A DNA stretch of 64,000 nt from Microbacterium kunmingense (GTDB taxonomy: Bacteria; Actinomycetota; Actinomycetes; Actinomycetales; Microbacteriaceae). The stretch's first letter is position 1. Each line of letters starts with the position of its first letter. Made by a program: the position numbers and the translations under genes. Shown here piece after piece: positions 27,365 to 35,684 of the stretch. The notes below the pieces were generated by a model. The model saw nothing but the letters and a program-made list of their open reading frames with translations. It ran no database searches and had not been told where the DNA came from. The stretch is from contig NZ_JAKNUS010000003.1 of the NCBI RefSeq assembly GCF_023155745.1, positions 1 to 64,000 of the forward strand. The letters are read 5' to 3'.

Positions 27365-27519
27365 GATGGTTCCTCCTGTTCAAGGGCGTGCCGCTCCCAC
27401 GCCACGGTGGCCGCACGACCACTGGCCGCAACGTCGCGGCCAGTTCGGGCGAGTCGGGTCTCACGCGAGATCGGGGCGGGTGCCTCCTTATTGACATTGA
27501 CGCCGGGCGGCGCCGATCT

Positions 27520-28794
27520 TCATTGGGTCATCGGATGGTGCGAGGTGAAGCCCGCGAGCGGATCCTCGGCGCACGCGCTCACGGGCGGCGCCGCGAGGTC
27601 CTCGCGCCGGGTGAGAGTGAGGCGCACGGGGCCCACGCCGGTGCGCGGACGAGGCGGTGAGGTGCGATGCGAGTGGTCGCCGGAGTGCCTCGGCAGCCCT
27701 GAGTCGCCTGCTCGCTGTGCGAGAAGCTGCTCGCCGTAACCCTGCACGCACTCGGGGTCGGGACCATCGAGCGGCAGGCCTGTGAAGAACTTCGCGGCCA
27801 TGCACCCGCCCTTGCAGGTGTCGAAGAACTGGCACGAGCTGCACGCGCCGCCAGACTGCGGCGAACGCAGTTCGGCGAATAGCGACGATTCGCGCCACAC
27901 CTTAGAGAATCCACCCTCGTCGCGGACGTTGCCGGCGAGGAACTCGTCATGGATGGCGAAGGGGCACGCGTACACGTCCCCGACGGGATCGATGAGGCAG
28001 ACGACGCGCCCAGCGCCGCAGAGGTTGAGCCCCGGGAGAGCTTGACCGTACGCCGAGAGGTGGAAGAACGAGTCGCCCGTGAGCACGTCGCCGCCGTGCG
28101 CGACGAGCCAGTCGTAGAGTTCGCGCTGCTGCGGCGGCGTGGGGTGCAATTCGTCCCACACGTCGGCGCCGCGGCCCGACGGGCGCAGCCGAGTGAGGCG
28201 TAGCTGGGCGCCGTAGCGATCGGCGATGGCCTTGAACTCGTCAAGCTGCGGGATGTTCTGTCTCGTGCAGACCACGGACATCTTGAAGGAACGCATGCCG
28301 GCGTCCGACAGGTTCTGCATCGCACGCAACGCGGTCTCGTAGGAGCGCGGCCCGCGGATATGGTCGTTGACCTCGGCGGTGGCACCGTCAAGCGAGATCT
28401 GCACGTCGACGTAGTCGTTCCCGGCGAGGCGCCGGGCGATCTCGGGCGTGATCTTCACGCCGTTCGTCGAGAACTTCACGCCCACGTTGTGTTCCGTGGC
28501 GTAGTCGATCAGCTCCCAGAAGTCGCTGCGCACCGTCGGTTCGCCGCCGCCGATATTCACATAGAACACCTGCATGCGCTCGAGTTCGTCGATGACGGCC
28601 TTGCACTCCTGGGTGCTCAGCTCGCGCGGGTCGCGCCGGCCGCTGCTCGACAGGCAGTGTACGCACGAGAGGTTGCATGCGTACGTGAGCTCCCAGGTCA
28701 GGCAGATGGGTGCGTCGAGGCCGAGCTCGAAGTGGTCGGCCAGGCGCATGGACCGCGGCGGCCCGGCGACGACAGGCGCCTCCACGATGCTCAC
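27520..28794 (-). CDS. mftC: MftC, radical SAM enzyme of mycofactocin biosynthesis
   Basis: A 424-residue radical SAM/SPASM protein. It decarboxylates the C-terminal Tyr of MftA and cross-links it to Val. The SAM cluster motif is C40-x3-C44-x2-C47 ('YACNLSCVHCL'). The SPASM auxiliary-cluster cysteines are in 'LCGAGRVVC', 'VYACPFA', 'GGACSSCQFFDTCKGGC' and 'PECVQG'. The GTG start at 28794 overlaps the mftB stop by 4 bases (GTGA). A longer frame to 28890 only overlaps mftB. The Pro/Arg-rich 60-residue tail is like that of other MftC proteins. Confidence 0.95.
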   Translation of the reverse strand: MSIVEAPVVAGPPRSMRLADHFELGLDAPICLTWELTYACNLSCVHCLSSSGRRDPRELSTQECKAVIDELERMQVFYVNIGGGEPTVRSDFWELIDYATEHNVGVKFSTNGVKITPEIARRLAGNDYVDVQISLDGATAEVNDHIRGPRSYETALRAMQNLSDAGMRSFKMSVVCTRQNIPQLDEFKAIADRYGAQLRLTRLRPSGRGADVWDELHPTPPQQRELYDWLVAHGGDVLTGDSFFHLSAYGQALPGLNLCGAGRVVCLIDPVGDVYACPFAIHDEFLAGNVRDEGGFSKVWRESSLFAELRSPQSGGACSSCQFFDTCKGGCMAAKFFTGLPLDGPDPECVQGYGEQLLAQRAGDSGLPRHSGDHSHRTSPPRPRTGVGPVRLTLTRREDLAAPPVSACAEDPLAGFTSHHPMTQ

Positions 28795-29066
28795 GGCGTC
28801 CGCTCCATGAGCATCTGCGACTCGGCGAGGGTGCCAAGCGCCCCGAGGTACCGCGGCAGGTGCGCGTCCGCGACGCCGGCAGCCTCGCACGCGGCACGCG
28901 CGGACGCGGCATCCGGCAGTGCCCGCACAACCTCGAGCAGCGTGAGATCCTTGAGGAAGGACAGCTTGCGCGTGCCGAAGTGGTAGAGCAGCGCACCGAA
29001 CGGCTCGGGCCGAACCGAGACCTGGGGGTGCAGCTGCCAGGCGGACTCAGGGGCGACGGCGGTCAT
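28791..29066 (-). CDS. mftB: MftB, peptide-recognition chaperone of mycofactocin biosynthesis
   Basis: A 91-residue PqqD-like RRE protein that binds the MftA leader and presents it to MftC. Seen: 'WQLHPQVSVRPEPFGALLYHFGTRKLSFL', the usual MftB strand-turn core (residues about 10-38), followed by a helical end. It starts 7 bases after the mftA stop and overlaps mftC by 4 bases. Confidence 0.92.
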   Translation of the reverse strand: MTAVAPESAWQLHPQVSVRPEPFGALLYHFGTRKLSFLKDLTLLEVVRALPDAASARAACEAAGVADAHLPRYLGALGTLAESQMLMERTP

Positions 29067-29073
29067 GGGAATG

Positions 29074-29184
29074 TTAGTAGACGCCGCACATACCGTCGAT
29101 CGAAATTTCCTCGACGAGCGACTCCGTCTCGATCACCTCGTCGACATCACCCGTTGGAACGACGAGGTCTTTACTTCGACTCAT
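29074..29184 (-). CDS. mftA: MftA, mycofactocin precursor peptide
   Basis: A 36-residue ribosomal peptide whose end 'EISIDGMCGVY' is the invariant mycofactocin core: the last two residues, Val and Tyr, become the cofactor. The leader is acidic ('DVDEVIETESLVEE'). The ATG at 29184 has GAGGAG 6 bases upstream; the longer open frame to 29307 crosses the operator and has no ribosome site. It is the first gene of the operon. Confidence 0.96.
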   Translation of the reverse strand: MSRSKDLVVPTGDVDEVIETESLVEEISIDGMCGVY

Positions 29185-29202
29185 GGGATGCTCCTCATGT
29201 GC

Positions 29203-29222
29203 GATCACCGTCATTGGTGATC
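29203..29222. promoter_or_regulatory. MftR operator candidate: 7-base inverted repeat
   Basis: GATCACC-GTCATT-GGTGATC, with perfect 7-base arms, in the 89-base gap between mftA and mftR. It overlaps the predicted -35 of mftR and covers the expected start region of mftA. MftR is a TetR protein known in mycobacteria to regulate its own cluster, so binding here fits. Confidence 0.65.
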
Positions 29223-29242
29223 TACTCGGTTGGCCCGATACT
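29214..29242 (+). promoter_or_regulatory. Promoter of mftR-mftG
   Basis: TTGGTG (29214-29219), 17-base spacer, GATACT (29237-29242). The -35 hexamer is inside the right half of the inverted repeat, which predicts autorepression. It also argues against the ATG at 29244 as the mftR start, since it would fall at the end of the -10 element. Confidence 0.5.
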
Positions 29243-29273
29243 AATGACACCCGGTGCCGTTGGGAAGGGGGTA

Positions 29274-29939
29274 GTGGCCTTGGTCCTGTCCCAGGGGGAT
29301 GAATCACTGCCGCGCGCTCGTGTCGGCCGCTCGCCGTCGACCACTCATGCGCAGATCAGTCACGTCGCCCTCGAGCTGTTCATGGAGCGCGGCTTCGATG
29401 CCACGACGGTCGATGAGATCGCCCGAGCGGCCGGCATCGGGCGGCGAACGTTCTTCCGCTACTTCCCCTCGAAGAATGACGTACCGTGGGGCGAGTTCGA
29501 CGAGATGCTCGACCGCATGGGCACGCATCTCGCCTCCCTCCCCGACACGATCCCGATTATGGAGCAGCTACGACGCGCGATCATCGAGTTCAATCGCGTG
29601 CCGGAATCGGAATCGGAGTACCACCGGCGGCGCATGGAGCTGCTCCTCAACGTGCCGACGCTCCTCGCGCACTCAACGCTCCGCTATCGATCATGGCGTG
29701 GGGTGATCGCCGACCACGTCGGGCGTCGCCTGGATCTGCCATCGAGCGACCTGATCCCGCAGACCATCGCGTGGACCTGCCTCGGGGTATGCCTCGCAGC
29801 GTACGAACAGTGGCTGGCCAACCCCGAGCGCATCCTGCTGGACCTGCTCGACGAGGCGCTGCTCATGATCGACGAGCGCATCGACACGAGAGTCGTCCAG
29901 GCACACCGCAGCCATAGGGGAGCCGATGACCAGCGCTGA
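29274..29939 (+). CDS. mftR: MftR, TetR-family regulator of mycofactocin genes
   Basis: A 221-residue TetR protein, divergent from mftA. Helix-turn-helix at about residues 25-70: 'HVALELFMERGFDATTVDEI' then 'AGIGRRTFFRYFPSKNDVPWGEF', the FRYFPSKND turn being characteristic of MftR. In mycobacteria MftR responds to long-chain acyl-CoA. The GTG at 29274 is preferred (purine-rich GGGAAGGGGG upstream); an ATG at 29244 would add 10 residues but lies in the promoter. It overlaps mftG by 14 bases. Confidence 0.88.
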   Translation: MALVLSQGDESLPRARVGRSPSTTHAQISHVALELFMERGFDATTVDEIARAAGIGRRTFFRYFPSKNDVPWGEFDEMLDRMGTHLASLPDTIPIMEQLRRAIIEFNRVPESESEYHRRRMELLLNVPTLLAHSTLRYRSWRGVIADHVGRRLDLPSSDLIPQTIAWTCLGVCLAAYEQWLANPERILLDLLDEALLMIDERIDTRVVQAHRSHRGADDQR

Positions 29940-31656
29940 GGCGACGCGCCCCACTGCAACCCGCACCACGGTGGTGGTCGGCGCGGGCGCCGCGGGGGCG
30001 GCCCTTGCCGCGAGGCTCAGCGAAGATCCCGAGCACCGCGTCATCCTGCTCGAGGCGGGCCCTGTACCCCGCTCTCCCGCCGAGTTCCCGCCCGAGCTGC
30101 TGGACGCGTCAACAGTGCAGGGCGCGATGCCGGGGCATCCGGCGAACTGGTCCTACCTCGGCAACCTCACGCCCGATCTGCCGTACACGATCGCGCGCGG
30201 TCGCATTATTGGCGGCTCGTCGACAATTAACGGAGGGTACTTCGTGCGCGCGCGCCCGGAAGACTTCGCCCGGTGGTCCGTTGCCGCGGGTCCGGACTGG
30301 GGCTATGAGAGCGTACTGCCCGTGCTCCGCCATCTCGAGCACGACCTCGACCTCGGGTCTGGAGTGTTCCACGGTGATGCCGGGCCGATGCCCGTGCGGA
30401 GGGCGGTCCAGTCGAACCCCGCGGCTCGGGCGTTCACGGCCGCGGCCCTTGAACTCGGCTTCGTCGCCGAGCCCGACAAGAACGCACCCGGAGCTCCCGG
30501 TGTCGGCCCCGTGCCGCAGAACGTCGTCGACGGCGTGCGCATCAACACCGGTCTGGCCTACTTGTCGCCCGCGCGAGACCGTCCGAATCTCCAGGTGATC
30601 GGACGATGCCGCGTCCTACGCGTCGTGTTCGAGGGCACACGCGCGGTGGGGGTCGAGGTGGCGGAGACGGGAGGCATGTCTGCGGCATCGGGTCGGAGTG
30701 GTGCGCGCGTCGCATCCATCCTGGCCAACGAATCCGGGGCGCGTGTGATCCCTGCCGACGAGGTGGTGCTCTGCGCCGGCGGAATCGGAACGCCGCAGCT
30801 GTTGCTCGTCTCTGGCGTCGGGCCGGCCCAGCAACTGCGCGACCACGGCGTGCGGGTGGTGCACGACTCCCCCGGCGTCGGCCGGGCATTCACCGATCAC
30901 CCCGACATCGCCGTGGGCTGGCGAGCCCCGCGCAATCTCATGGATCCGCGCACGCCCGAGACGTTCACGACCGCGCTCAACTTCGTATCACCCGGAGGTG
31001 ACGCCGCGGGAGACCTGGAGATCATGGTCTCAGTCAAAAGCATGAACCACCTGCTGACGGGGTCGACGAGTGCGCTGGCCGGCGGTGCGCGATCAGCGCT
31101 GCGGCATCCACTCGCCACTCATCGGTCGCTGCGCGGCTTGTCGCTCACGCGAGTGCGGGAACAGGCACTGCACGGGCGCGACCTCGTGCTCCTCGTCGGG
31201 CTGCAGCGGGAGGAATCACGCGGCTCGATCACCCTCGCGTCGGCAGACCCGACGGCGAACCCCCGCATCGACTACCGGTACCTCTCGACCGCGCGCGACC
31301 GGGAGCGTATGCGCTTCGGCATTCGCACAGCCGTGGCGCTGCTACACACCCGCGCGTTCGCGCAGCTGTTCGAGGGGCTCACCGAGCTCGATGAGGCAAC
31401 GCTCGACCACGATAGGGCACTCGACGCGTGGATGCTCACCCACCTCGGCACCGCGATCCATCTCTGCGGCAGCGCCCCGATGGGGCCGTCACGCGACCCG
31501 TTCGCTGTCGTCGACGGGTTTGCGCGCGTTCGGGGCGTCACGAACCTCCGTCTCGCTGACACCTCGATCCTTCCCGATACTCCTTCGCGGGGGCCGGCCG
31601 CAACAGCGGTATTGGTTGGGGAACTCGTCGCGCGCTTCATCCGTCGCGGCGACTGA
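29926..31656 (+). CDS. mftG: MftG, GMC-family flavin oxidoreductase
   Basis: A 576-residue GMC oxidoreductase. The FAD site 'VVVGAGAAGAALAARLSE' is at residues 16-33, the GMC signatures 'GRIIGGSSTINGG' and 'GGIGTPQLLLVSGVG' are present, and the C-terminal active site includes 'GTAIHLCGSAPMG' and 'PDTPSRGPAATAV'. MftG passes electrons from reduced mycofactocin towards the respiratory chain. The ATG at 29926 lies inside the end of mftR, so the two are coupled. Confidence 0.92.
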   Translation: MTSAEATRPTATRTTVVVGAGAAGAALAARLSEDPEHRVILLEAGPVPRSPAEFPPELLDASTVQGAMPGHPANWSYLGNLTPDLPYTIARGRIIGGSSTINGGYFVRARPEDFARWSVAAGPDWGYESVLPVLRHLEHDLDLGSGVFHGDAGPMPVRRAVQSNPAARAFTAAALELGFVAEPDKNAPGAPGVGPVPQNVVDGVRINTGLAYLSPARDRPNLQVIGRCRVLRVVFEGTRAVGVEVAETGGMSAASGRSGARVASILANESGARVIPADEVVLCAGGIGTPQLLLVSGVGPAQQLRDHGVRVVHDSPGVGRAFTDHPDIAVGWRAPRNLMDPRTPETFTTALNFVSPGGDAAGDLEIMVSVKSMNHLLTGSTSALAGGARSALRHPLATHRSLRGLSLTRVREQALHGRDLVLLVGLQREESRGSITLASADPTANPRIDYRYLSTARDRERMRFGIRTAVALLHTRAFAQLFEGLTELDEATLDHDRALDAWMLTHLGTAIHLCGSAPMGPSRDPFAVVDGFARVRGVTNLRLADTSILPDTPSRGPAATAVLVGELVARFIRRGD

Positions 31657-31693
31657 TAGGCGCGCCCCTTCTGAAGACGAAAGGATCCTGGTC

Positions 31694-32326
31694 ATGCATG
31701 AAGTCGCTCGGGGGGTCTACCAGCTGCATGGGCAGCCAGCGCACCTGTTCAACGTCTACCTCATCGAGAATCTCCTCGTTGACGCGGGCACGGCTTGGGC
31801 GCGGCGGCGAATCTTGCGGCAGGTCGCGGGTCGAGATCTTAAGGCTCACGTAGTGACTCACGCGCACTCGGATCATTTCGGGTCCAGCAGAGCAATCTGC
31901 GATGCCTTGTCGATCCCGTTGTGGGCTGGCGCAGCGGACCGGAGCGCCATCCAGGCGGGCACGCCGCAGATGAGGGCAGGGGTCTTGTCGAGCCTTGTGG
32001 GCAGGATGGTTCCCCGACCTCCGGCGTGCGACGTTCAACGAGCGCTCAGCGAGGGCGATGAGATAGCGGGATTTACCGTTCTAGAAGTACCCGGCCACAC
32101 CCCGGGGCATATCGCGTTGTGGCGAGAGCAGGACCGAGTTCTTCTGTGCGGCGACGTCTACTCCCACCTCGGAAGAGTGACGCGGCCGCCCACGTTGTTC
32201 ACGTTGGATCCGCGGATGAACGACGAGTCTCGCCGACGACTGGCGGAGCTCCGACCGCGACTCGTCTTGTTTGGGCACGGACGACCGCTCAGGCTCGGGC
32301 CCGCCGAGCGACTGCCAGTTCAGTAG
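31694..32326 (+). CDS. Metallo-beta-lactamase-fold hydrolase
   Basis: A 210-residue MBL-fold enzyme with the zinc motif 'VTHAHSDHFG' (HxHxDH, residues about 57-62), a further His in 'VPGHTPGH', the Asp in 'LLCGDVYSH' and the last His in 'LVLFGHG'. AAAGGA precedes the ATG at 31694; the open frame continues upstream through mftG in another phase and is ignored. It starts 37 bases after mftG on the same strand. The substrate is unknown. A thioester or lactone linked to the alcohol metabolism of the cluster would fit. Confidence 0.82.
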   Translation: MHEVARGVYQLHGQPAHLFNVYLIENLLVDAGTAWARRRILRQVAGRDLKAHVVTHAHSDHFGSSRAICDALSIPLWAGAADRSAIQAGTPQMRAGVLSSLVGRMVPRPPACDVQRALSEGDEIAGFTVLEVPGHTPGHIALWREQDRVLLCGDVYSHLGRVTRPPTLFTLDPRMNDESRRRLAELRPRLVLFGHGRPLRLGPAERLPVQ

Positions 32327-32407
32327 CTTGCGGGGAACCGCAGGAGGTAGTGTCAGGCGGCTCCGGCATGGGTGACACCCGTGGACGAGTTCCCGGAAGT
32401 TCGAATG

Positions 32408-33020
32408 GAACCTGACGTGATGGTCACGCTGCCCGCCGCGTACTTGGCTCGCGTGGCGAGGGAGTCCTCGAAGATACAGGCTGCGATCAAACGTGCCGAA
32501 TCGAACCCCAACCCCTTGCTTCCATTGCCGCTCAGGTCCTAGTGGCAAACGCCGTGTCCGAAGAGCTAGGGCAACGCGCTCCCAACCGGATCCCCTGGAC
32601 CCGAGGTACGGCGACCGAGTCGGCGTCCTCCTTGACCAGTACCGCCGTCCCGCGATCGCGGTCCACAGGACGACTTCACAACCACCGGACCTACGAAACG
32701 GGGTCAGCCCGGCCGGGAGCATCGGCGCCGTGCTCGGCTTCCGTCCGACCATCGGGTCGCTTGTCTGGACCAGCAACCAGCGGAACTATCGCTTCTCCCC
32801 CCGCGGATATAGCGTCGAAGAGTGGCTCAATCGCAACCTCGTCGTGTCGTGGGTTGCGTTCGACGACGCTGTGCACGGGGCCGAGGTCGAACCGATCAAG
32901 AGGCACACGCCGCTACTGAACCCGCGCGACAGCCCGTCAGCGCCCACCGAACTGTCGAAGCTTCGGGCCCCGTGTTGTGAGATCGCCAGGACGCAAGCCG
33001 CTCGACGTCAGCCAGGTTGA
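32408..33020 (+). pseudogene. Degraded gene, coding signal split over three frames
   Basis: Protein-like text moves through all three plus frames: 'MVTLPAAYLARVARESSKIQ' up to about 32530, then 'LASIAAQVLVANAVSEELGQ' to about 32600, then from about 32600 on a frame ending 'GYSVEEWLNRNLVVSWVAFD' and 'PIKRHTPLLNPRD'. The last part resembles the C-terminal end of GIY-YIG-type nuclease proteins (an aromatic 'SW' strand followed by a Leu-Asn closing motif). At least two frameshifts are needed, so it is not functional. Its end overlaps the hydrolase gene on the other strand by 84 bases. Family call tentative. Confidence 0.4.
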
Positions 33021-34139
33021 GACAGTGGATCGCCAGCGCGCTTGGTCGGAATTCCACGTCATCGTGTGATGCGCCCCAAAGATTTCGAGCTGAACGAGAT
33101 CTGGACGTAGCGCTTCGAGCTTGCGAGAGACGGCAGGCGGCGCTGAGTCGTCACCCGCTCCGTGGAGGATCAGAGTAGGGACTGCCAGGTCCTCTGCTCG
33201 CGCGATCCAGTCGATATCCCGGAGAGGGATACTGCCAGGCAGGCCGACCGCGCGTGCGAGCGTGGGCGACGTAAGCCACGGGAGCGCGGTCAGCCCCGCC
33301 ACCGAAGGCAGGCCAGCGCGAGCGCAGTTCGCGTTGATCGTCGCGACCCAGTCGAGAACGGGAGACTCGAGAACAACCCCTGCTATCAGCCGTCGGTATT
33401 GCGGCCGTGTAGCGAGCTGGAGCGCGACCTGTGCTCCCATTGACCAGCCGAATAGAACGACCCGTCGCGCGCCTTGATCGATGGCGTACTGGATCGCAGC
33501 GTCCACGTCGTCGACTTCAGTGGCGCCGAGGGTTGACCGACCAGTTCCGAGCCTTGGGCCTTCGCCATCGTTCCTGTAGCTGACGACAATTGACGTGTAG
33601 CCCAGCTCAGCGGTGACCTGCACACCACGCAGTGTTCCGGCTCGCGGACTGCCGAGCCCATGGATGTGGATTGCCCACCTCGTTGATTGCGAGTCGCGGC
33701 CATCGATACGCCAAGCTGGCGCCGGCCCCGGCGGAGTGGGGATGTCGATGTCGTGGGCGCTGAGGCCCGCATCGACGGGCGTCATGAAGTAGATGCCGCT
33801 CCACGAGGCGCGATCGTCGGCTGACGGTGTGAAGCCGGGTGCTGTCGCTGTCACGGCTCGTGCGAGGCGCCCAGGCCCGCGATCAAGTACTTCGGCACCC
33901 AGCTGAACCCACTGGCCACCTGGAAACAGCAGAGTGAACTCACCTGGGGATTCAGTTTGATGCGTTCGATCCAGCACGATTGCTCGTCGGTCGCCATCCT
34001 GTTCGAGGCCACGGACGGACAGGTCGAATCGGCGCGGGCTCGGAGGGGCGGTCAGGCGCCGCGCGATCACTAGACCGAGGCCCAACGAAAGCGTCGCTGC
34101 GGCGGCCAGCGCGCCAGCCAGCACGATCGGGGCTCTCAT
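32937..34139 (-). CDS. Membrane-anchored alpha/beta hydrolase
   Basis: A 400-residue protein with one N-terminal membrane helix (residues about 5-27, 'VLAGALAAAATLSLGLGLVI') and an outward-facing alpha/beta hydrolase domain. The nucleophile is Ser in 'VLFGWSMGAQVAL', the acid Asp lies in 'LILHGAGDDSAP' and the His in 'IFGAHHTMTWN'. The oxyanion loop is 'IHIHGLGSPR'. It is last in the XRE-ImmA-7TM operon, and its ATG overlaps the previous stop by 4 bases (ATGA). Substrate unknown; peptide or lipid ester hydrolysis outside the cytoplasm is plausible. Confidence 0.8.
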   Translation of the reverse strand: MRAPIVLAGALAAAATLSLGLGLVIARRLTAPPSPRRFDLSVRGLEQDGDRRAIVLDRTHQTESPGEFTLLFPGGQWVQLGAEVLDRGPGRLARAVTATAPGFTPSADDRASWSGIYFMTPVDAGLSAHDIDIPTPPGPAPAWRIDGRDSQSTRWAIHIHGLGSPRAGTLRGVQVTAELGYTSIVVSYRNDGEGPRLGTGRSTLGATEVDDVDAAIQYAIDQGARRVVLFGWSMGAQVALQLATRPQYRRLIAGVVLESPVLDWVATINANCARAGLPSVAGLTALPWLTSPTLARAVGLPGSIPLRDIDWIARAEDLAVPTLILHGAGDDSAPPAVSRKLEALRPDLVQLEIFGAHHTMTWNSDQARWRSTVSTWLTSSGLRPGDLTTRGPKLRQFGGR

Positions 34140-35158
34140 GCCGCTCCTCGTTGAAACTTGGGCCGTGTGGCCGGCGCAGCCGGCGCGTGAAGTCGAGCTT
34201 CGTCGGTTCCGAGGAGATGCTGCTCCGCACGTTCAAGGACGAGACGGTCGCGTGCGTGGAGAGAGAACGACACGCGCGGGTCGATCATCGCGTCGCGGAT
34301 CTCTACGACCTGTCGATGCAACTGCGCCTCGAGGCCATCGGTTTGCACGGACGCGGCATCCGTCTGACTCAGTCCCGGGCGAACGATCGTCGCCGCTCGC
34401 CACGCGGGCGATAGTTCCTTGATGAGTGTGCGTGTTCGCGCTGCCCTCCGTCGCGCGCTCAGGAAGCGCACGGTCGGCTGCCCAGCGAGTCCGACGCAGA
34501 GGAACAGGAAGGTCGATATGTAAAGCGGTCCGTACGCGATAGACACGTCAGTCATCACGTCTACACGCCCGGCAACGTGTGCGATGTCCATCATGAGGAC
34601 GACGACGCAGAGAACCGCTCCGAGGATCGCGCCGACGACGAGACAACCGGCGGGCAGCCGCTGTAGACCAACGCTCAGCCGATACTGACGGCTCGCGAGG
34701 ACTGCCATGGCGCCGACGACGATCCCGTAGTACGTGAACTGGATCATCGAGTACGCAGCTGCGGCAGGCTGCGCTCCGAGATCAATCATGAAGTTGGTCG
34801 TGGTGGCGCCACGGTCGATGAGCAAGAAGGCGACCCCGACGCCGCTCAGCGCAACAAGGAGGGCAGCAGGGCCCAGGGCAATGCGAACTGGGCCGGGCTG
34901 ATACTCCCCCGCTTTCATGATCCCTCGGCCAAGGAAGAAGATCCCGACCATGAGCGCGCAATCCCCGATGAGGGTGGCGACATTCGAGCCACCGAGGAGT
35001 CCATCGATGAAGCGGTAGACCGTATCGACATTGATCGTCATCGCGACCGCGATCGTGATCGCCGCGTAGGTGATGCTGCGCTCGGCTCGTCCGCGGCGCA
35101 AGATGAGCAGGCTCGCCACGAGCAGCCACATGAGCACCGCGACGAAGGTCTGCATCAC
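34136..35158 (-). CDS. Seven-helix membrane protein, MAB_1171c/DUF6545-like
   Basis: A 340-residue protein with about seven hydrophobic helices in the first 230 residues, followed by a cytoplasmic, helical tail ('LEAQLHRQVVEIRDAMIDPRVSF') of the kind seen in the MAB_1171c family. That family is repeatedly found in Actinobacteria beside an XRE regulator and an ImmA/IrrE protease, exactly as here. Function unknown; a sensor role is inferred from the partners. The start overlaps the ImmA stop; GTG 35158 and ATG 35155 are equally possible. Confidence 0.75.
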   Translation of the reverse strand: MMQTFVAVLMWLLVASLLILRRGRAERSITYAAITIAVAMTINVDTVYRFIDGLLGGSNVATLIGDCALMVGIFFLGRGIMKAGEYQPGPVRIALGPAALLVALSGVGVAFLLIDRGATTTNFMIDLGAQPAAAAYSMIQFTYYGIVVGAMAVLASRQYRLSVGLQRLPAGCLVVGAILGAVLCVVVLMMDIAHVAGRVDVMTDVSIAYGPLYISTFLFLCVGLAGQPTVRFLSARRRAARTRTLIKELSPAWRAATIVRPGLSQTDAASVQTDGLEAQLHRQVVEIRDAMIDPRVSFSLHARDRLVLERAEQHLLGTDEARLHAPAAPATRPKFQRGAA

Positions 35159-35619
35159 CCGAAGATCTCGAGGTAACGCGATTCCCCGTAAACCGAGCTT
35201 CTGATCGCCGCAGCCAGATGATCAGCCAAGGCCTCCGCCGCGATCTCGGTGCGAGAGTCCAAATCTTGACGAGTGAGCAGTCGACGCCGAGTCCGGGCGG
35301 GGATGTCGGGAAGCAGGAAGTCTTCCGTCGAGCATTCGTCGTCGTCTCCATGCCCGAGGATCATGTGGGCGAATTCGTGCAGGACGAACTGCTGGCGATG
35401 GAGGACGGAGTCGCTGTGCGCGTGAAGGACGAGGTCTTCGCTCTCGGTGATGAGCCACACTGCGCAAATGCCATCGTGGTCGCCGAGATCCGCAAGTTCC
35501 ACGATTCGGAGTGTGCGCTGCCGGTGATCCTGAAGTGCCCCGACGAGATCGTCAAAGGTGAAGGTGGTGCCCAGCTCAAGGTCTGAGACGGCCGTCGTCA
35601 CGGTCTGCTCGATATTCAC
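35155..35619 (-). CDS. ImmA/IrrE-like metallopeptidase
   Basis: A 154-residue protease with the zincin motif 'VLHEFAHMILGH' (HExxH, residues about 80-91). ImmA-type proteases cleave or inactivate their partner XRE repressor after DNA damage or quorum signals. GTG at 35619 follows GGGAG at good spacing. The gene lies 65 bases after the XRE gene and overlaps the membrane protein gene. It most likely controls the repressor encoded just upstream, as ImmA controls ImmR in ICEBs1. Confidence 0.82.
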   Translation of the reverse strand: MNIEQTVTTAVSDLELGTTFTFDDLVGALQDHRQRTLRIVELADLGDHDGICAVWLITESEDLVLHAHSDSVLHRQQFVLHEFAHMILGHGDDDECSTEDFLLPDIPARTRRRLLTRQDLDSRTEIAAEALADHLAAAIRSSVYGESRYLEIFG

Positions 35620-35684
35620 GGTGTCACTCCCGTCTGGGGAGCATGTGCCGGTGGGGGCCGCCAAGGGACCGGCATGGGCACTGC

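Noticed and set aside
28710-29243. Long plus-strand frame upstream of mftR
   Set aside because: It overlaps mftA, mftB and the operator and is in phase with mftR only by chance.
32327-35150. Left attachment site of a shorter ICE near 33-36 kb
   Set aside because: No copy of the tRNA-Pro 3' sequence could be found there, so no boundary is claimed.
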